A stretch of DNA of 5,469 nt from Coriobacteriales bacterium (GTDB lineage Bacteria > Actinomycetota > Coriobacteriia > Coriobacteriales > UBA8131). Positions 3,144 through 5,469 of the stretch are shown here, in pieces (the first letter of the stretch is position 1; each line of letters starts with the position of its first letter). The notes under the pieces were generated by a model. It was not told the origin of the DNA and made no database searches. It saw only the letters and a program-made list of their open reading frames with translations. The stretch covers positions 1 through 5,469 of the forward strand of contig JAIRXA010000048.1 of the NCBI GenBank assembly GCA_031268525.1, given 5' to 3'. Position numbers and translations under genes: made by a program.

Positions 3144-5469
3144 TTCTGAGGCGCAACGCGTGTCCGACACAATCAGGAGCATAGGCAAGAGGGGGGGGGC
3201 GCTGCACAAAGCGCTCGCCATTTTATTATCGGTGCTGTTGATGTTCAGTCTGAGCGGACTCTTCGCCTATGCGGATCCAGTCGTGGGGGACAGCCAGAGC
3301 AGCAATGACGCAAGCGATGCGATCAGTACGTCGCAGACAGAGATCGCGCCACAGGCGGAGGTCACGCCGCAGGCAAACATTACCATTGACGGCGTGACCT
3401 GGAGCTACACAGACACGGGGAGCGCGATCACCATAACAGGTCGCAGCGGTTATGTGGAAAACGTCATCGTACCAGCCAGCATCAATGGCAAGCCTGTCAC
3501 CCGTATAGATTCGTCCGCGGATGTTTCCGGGAACAGCACGACGACGATACCCGCTTCAGTTACCTGGCTCGGCGACAATGCCTTCAGCATGGATACGAAG
3601 TACTACTTCTTGGGCGCACAGCCGAGTGTGGAGACCAATTGGGAAGCTACGTTTACCTACAACGATCCTGAAGGCATCTACTGGCTCGCGGGCAACGCTT
3701 CCTCCTGGAGCGGTGCGGAGTATGGCTACACCTATGATGACTTCGATGACGCGGGGATCGATACCGGCGTCTTCACCGTGCCTACCAGCGTCAGCGTCAC
3801 TCAGGGCTCCACGCTCAGCTTGGGTGCTGGTGAGACGACAACGCTCACAGCCCAAAACGTCGGGGGAGGCTCGTATCTTACCATTCACTCCCCGATCACC
3901 TGGACATCCAGCAATACGACAGTCGCAACGGTTACCAACGCTGGCGCGGTTACCGTCAACGGCGGCGCGACACCTGGCGCAACCGTAACCCTGACGACCG
4001 CCAACAAGCTGGGCCTGAACAACTATCCCAACCAATCGGCCACCGTGACCCTCACCGTTACGGGGGCGGACGATATCGACGGCGCGACCGTTACCGCCAT
4101 AGCGGATCAGACCTATACCGGCAGCGCGATCACCCCGTCACTGGACGACAAGGTCAGCTACGGCGACGCAACACTCACATCGCCTACAGACTACACGGTT
4201 TCCTACGAGGACAACATCGCGGTCGGCACGGCTACCGTGACCATCACCGGGCAAGGCTCGTACAACGGCACCAAGACCGTGCACTTTGAGATCGTGCCCG
4301 TCGTGCAAACCGCAGGCGACTGGAAGTACACCGAGGTCAGTAGCGAGGCAACGATCGTCGGCTACACTGGAGCCAGTGGTGCCAGTGTAGACATCGTGGT
4401 GCCCGCGACCATCGGCTCAGGTTCCACGCCGGTCACCGCTCTGGGCACAGATGTTCTCAAGGGCCTGACCGTTCGCACGGTGAGTATCCCTGCCAGCATC
4501 GATACGATTGCCGATCTGGCGCTCTACAATCTGACGGGCATCGTGATTTTCCGGGGAGCCTTCCCGGATAACAGCTCCTCGACTGCCACCGACGGCGTCG
4601 CGAAGATCTGGTACCCCTCAACGGAAGAAACTTCGTGGGCAGATGGCGATCTGGGGGCAGCCCCCGCTGGCTCCTATGATCCCGACTGGTCGGTTTCATT
4701 CAACGGGGTGCAGGCAGGCGCCTACAGCGCGACCATCACCACCTATGCCGGTTCAGCGACAAGCCTTGAGATCCCGGTGACCTTCGTCGGCCTACCGGTC
4801 AACGCCATCGCCAGTGGTGCAGTGAGCGGCCCCACAACCGACGTGACCATTCCCGGCAATATCACGAGCATCGCGGCGGGAGCGTTCATCGGCGTAACAG
4901 GCGATGTCACCTTCCTCGGAACACCGCCTGCGGGCGCGGATTACGCAACTGAGTTTAAAGGCGCGAGCGGCGGCGCCTATACCGGTACGCTGCTCTATCC
5001 GCTGAGTGAAAGCGCTGCATGGAAGGCCAGTGGCTGGACGAGCTACGACACCGACTTCTGGGCCACGAGCAATCTTGCGGACTATACCTTCAAGCCTGTC
5101 GACGGAGGCTATGCCATTACCGGCTACACGGGCAGCGCCAGAGACATCGCCTTGCCGACAAGCTATCTCGGTTATCCGGTTGTCGCCATCGACCGCGAAG
5201 CGTTCAGCGGCAGCGGCATCACCTCAATCAGCATCCCCTCCTCCATCAAGAGCATCGGGCGCGAGGCCTTCTACTCGGCCAGATACCTCAAATACGTGAA
5301 CATCGAGGAAGGTCTGCAGGAGATTGGCATGCACGCCTTTTGGTATAACAAGGCTCTTGAAGAGATCACCCTTCCGGCATCCCTGACGACCCTCGGCGAG
5401 GGCCCCTTCGTCTCGGATGCGCTCCAAAATATCTACGTAGCCGATGGCTCAACCTCCTTCTCTTCGGTC
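3127..5469 (+). CDS. BspA-like leucine-rich-repeat surface protein with Ig-like domains (3' end beyond window)
   Basis: One frame stays open from ATG 3127 to the window edge (781 residues). A GAGGG site (3117-3121) precedes the start. Residues 1-49 form a long signal peptide: basic region with KRGG (21-24), core LAILLSVLLMFSLSGLF (30-46), likely cleavage after AYA (47-49). Residues 88-200 are a BspA-like module. Residues 219-312 resemble a Big_2 Ig-like domain, with the hallmark WTSSNTTVATV (259-269). Residues 319-391 are a second Ig-like unit (TYTGSAITP, DYTVSYEDN, GQGSYNG). Further BspA-like modules follow (398-520, 521-640, 641-781), the last with three clear repeats (698-766) such as ISIPSSIKSIGREAF. 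FxGxxP motifs at 161, 475 and 596 each precede a conserved Trp (194, 504, 632). Such proteins are exported and are often adhesins; ligand and cell-wall anchor are not visible. A G9 run lies in codons 22-25. Confidence 0.92.
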   Translation, partial: MEKRVDSEAQRVSDTIRSIGKRGGALHKALAILLSVLLMFSLSGLFAYADPVVGDSQSSNDASDAISTSQTEIAPQAEVTPQANITIDGVTWSYTDTGSAITITGRSGYVENVIVPASINGKPVTRIDSSADVSGNSTTTIPASVTWLGDNAFSMDTKYYFLGAQPSVETNWEATFTYNDPEGIYWLAGNASSWSGAEYGYTYDDFDDAGIDTGVFTVPTSVSVTQGSTLSLGAGETTTLTAQNVGGGSYLTIHSPITWTSSNTTVATVTNAGAVTVNGGATPGATVTLTTANKLGLNNYPNQSATVTLTVTGADDIDGATVTAIADQTYTGSAITPSLDDKVSYGDATLTSPTDYTVSYEDNIAVGTATVTITGQGSYNGTKTVHFEIVPVVQTAGDWKYTEVSSEATIVGYTGASGASVDIVVPATIGSGSTPVTALGTDVLKGLTVRTVSIPASIDTIADLALYNLTGIVIFRGAFPDNSSSTATDGVAKIWYPSTEETSWADGDLGAAPAGSYDPDWSVSFNGVQAGAYSATITTYAGSATSLEIPVTFVGLPVNAIASGAVSGPTTDVTIPGNITSIAAGAFIGVTGDVTFLGTPPAGADYATEFKGASGGAYTGTLLYPLSESAAWKASGWTSYDTDFWATSNLADYTFKPVDGGYAITGYTGSARDIALPTSYLGYPVVAIDREAFSGSGITSISIPSSIKSIGREAFYSARYLKYVNIEEGLQEIGMHAFWYNKALEEITLPASLTTLGEGPFVSDALQNIYVADGSTSFSSV
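3191..3199 (+). repeat. G9 homopolymer in the signal-peptide coding region (putative phase-variation tract)
   Basis: Nine uninterrupted G cover codons 22-25 (AGG GGG GGG GCG, giving RGGA), directly before the hydrophobic core of the signal peptide. With nine G the frame is open for the rest of the window, so this allele is ON. Losing one G brings in TGA at 3239-3241 after 37 codons; gaining one brings in TGA at 3306-3308 after 60 codons. Long poly-G runs mutate readily by slipped-strand mispairing. That the tract acts as a switch here is inferred. Confidence 0.65.
4362..4390 (+). repeat. 9-bp perfect inverted repeat inside the surface-protein gene
   Basis: CTACACTGG (4362-4370) and CCAGTGTAG (4382-4390) are perfect inverted copies around an 11-nt loop, within codons for YTGASGASV (413-421). 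The encoded peptide fits the repeating module pattern, so the hairpin may be a by-product of coding constraint. Confidence 0.45.

Noticed and set aside
3556..4035. Minus-strand 159-codon frame opposite the surface-protein gene.
   Set aside because: It is antisense to an unbroken frame whose translation gives clear Ig-like motifs; no ribosome-binding site or domain was seen.
1..5469. Search for CRISPR arrays, tRNA genes, insertion sequences or phage attachment sites.
   Set aside because: No regularly spaced long repeats with unique spacers, no recognisable tRNA sequence, and no transposase or integrase fragments or terminal inverted repeats were seen.

Overview
The window looks like a moderately GC-rich chromosomal segment from an actinobacterium, most likely of the Coriobacteriia. 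Two things suggest this. A SepIVA-like coiled-coil gene precedes a DUF177 gene, as in mycobacteria (Rv2927c-Rv2926c), and S2 has a long acidic tail as in many actinobacteria. Next to them is a large BspA-type leucine-rich-repeat surface protein of a kind common in gut and oral Coriobacteriia and Firmicutes. The lineage is an inference; no rRNA is present.

Left part, all on the minus strand (positions 1-2727): the 5' end of tsf (EF-Ts, cut by the window edge), rpsB (ribosomal protein S2), a DUF177/YceD-family gene and a DivIVA/SepIVA-like coiled-coil gene. Transcription runs from the coiled-coil gene through DUF177 to rpsB and tsf. A good extended -10 promoter lies between DUF177 and rpsB and gives an rpsB leader of about 175 nt. 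A weaker promoter with a similar -10 precedes the coiled-coil gene. The 201-bp rpsB-tsf gap holds a 12-nt tandem repeat array that is G-rich on the mRNA strand, overlapping a strong hairpin. rpmF (L32), which often follows DUF177 genes in bacteria, is absent here.

Right part, plus strand (2987-5469): a divergent promoter, an AT-rich leader, a possible 27-codon upstream ORF, and a single reading frame that stays open from ATG 3127 to the window edge (781 codons seen). It encodes a secreted, modular surface protein: signal peptide, BspA-like module, two Ig-like domains, then further BspA-like modules ending in clear leucine-rich repeats.

The most notable observation is an uninterrupted run of nine G at 3191-3199, in codons 22-25 of this surface protein, just before the hydrophobic core of the signal peptide. 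Gain or loss of one G would stop translation after 60 or 37 codons. That is the layout of a slipped-strand phase-variation switch. The left part is ordinary housekeeping sequence apart from the unusual intergenic repeats.
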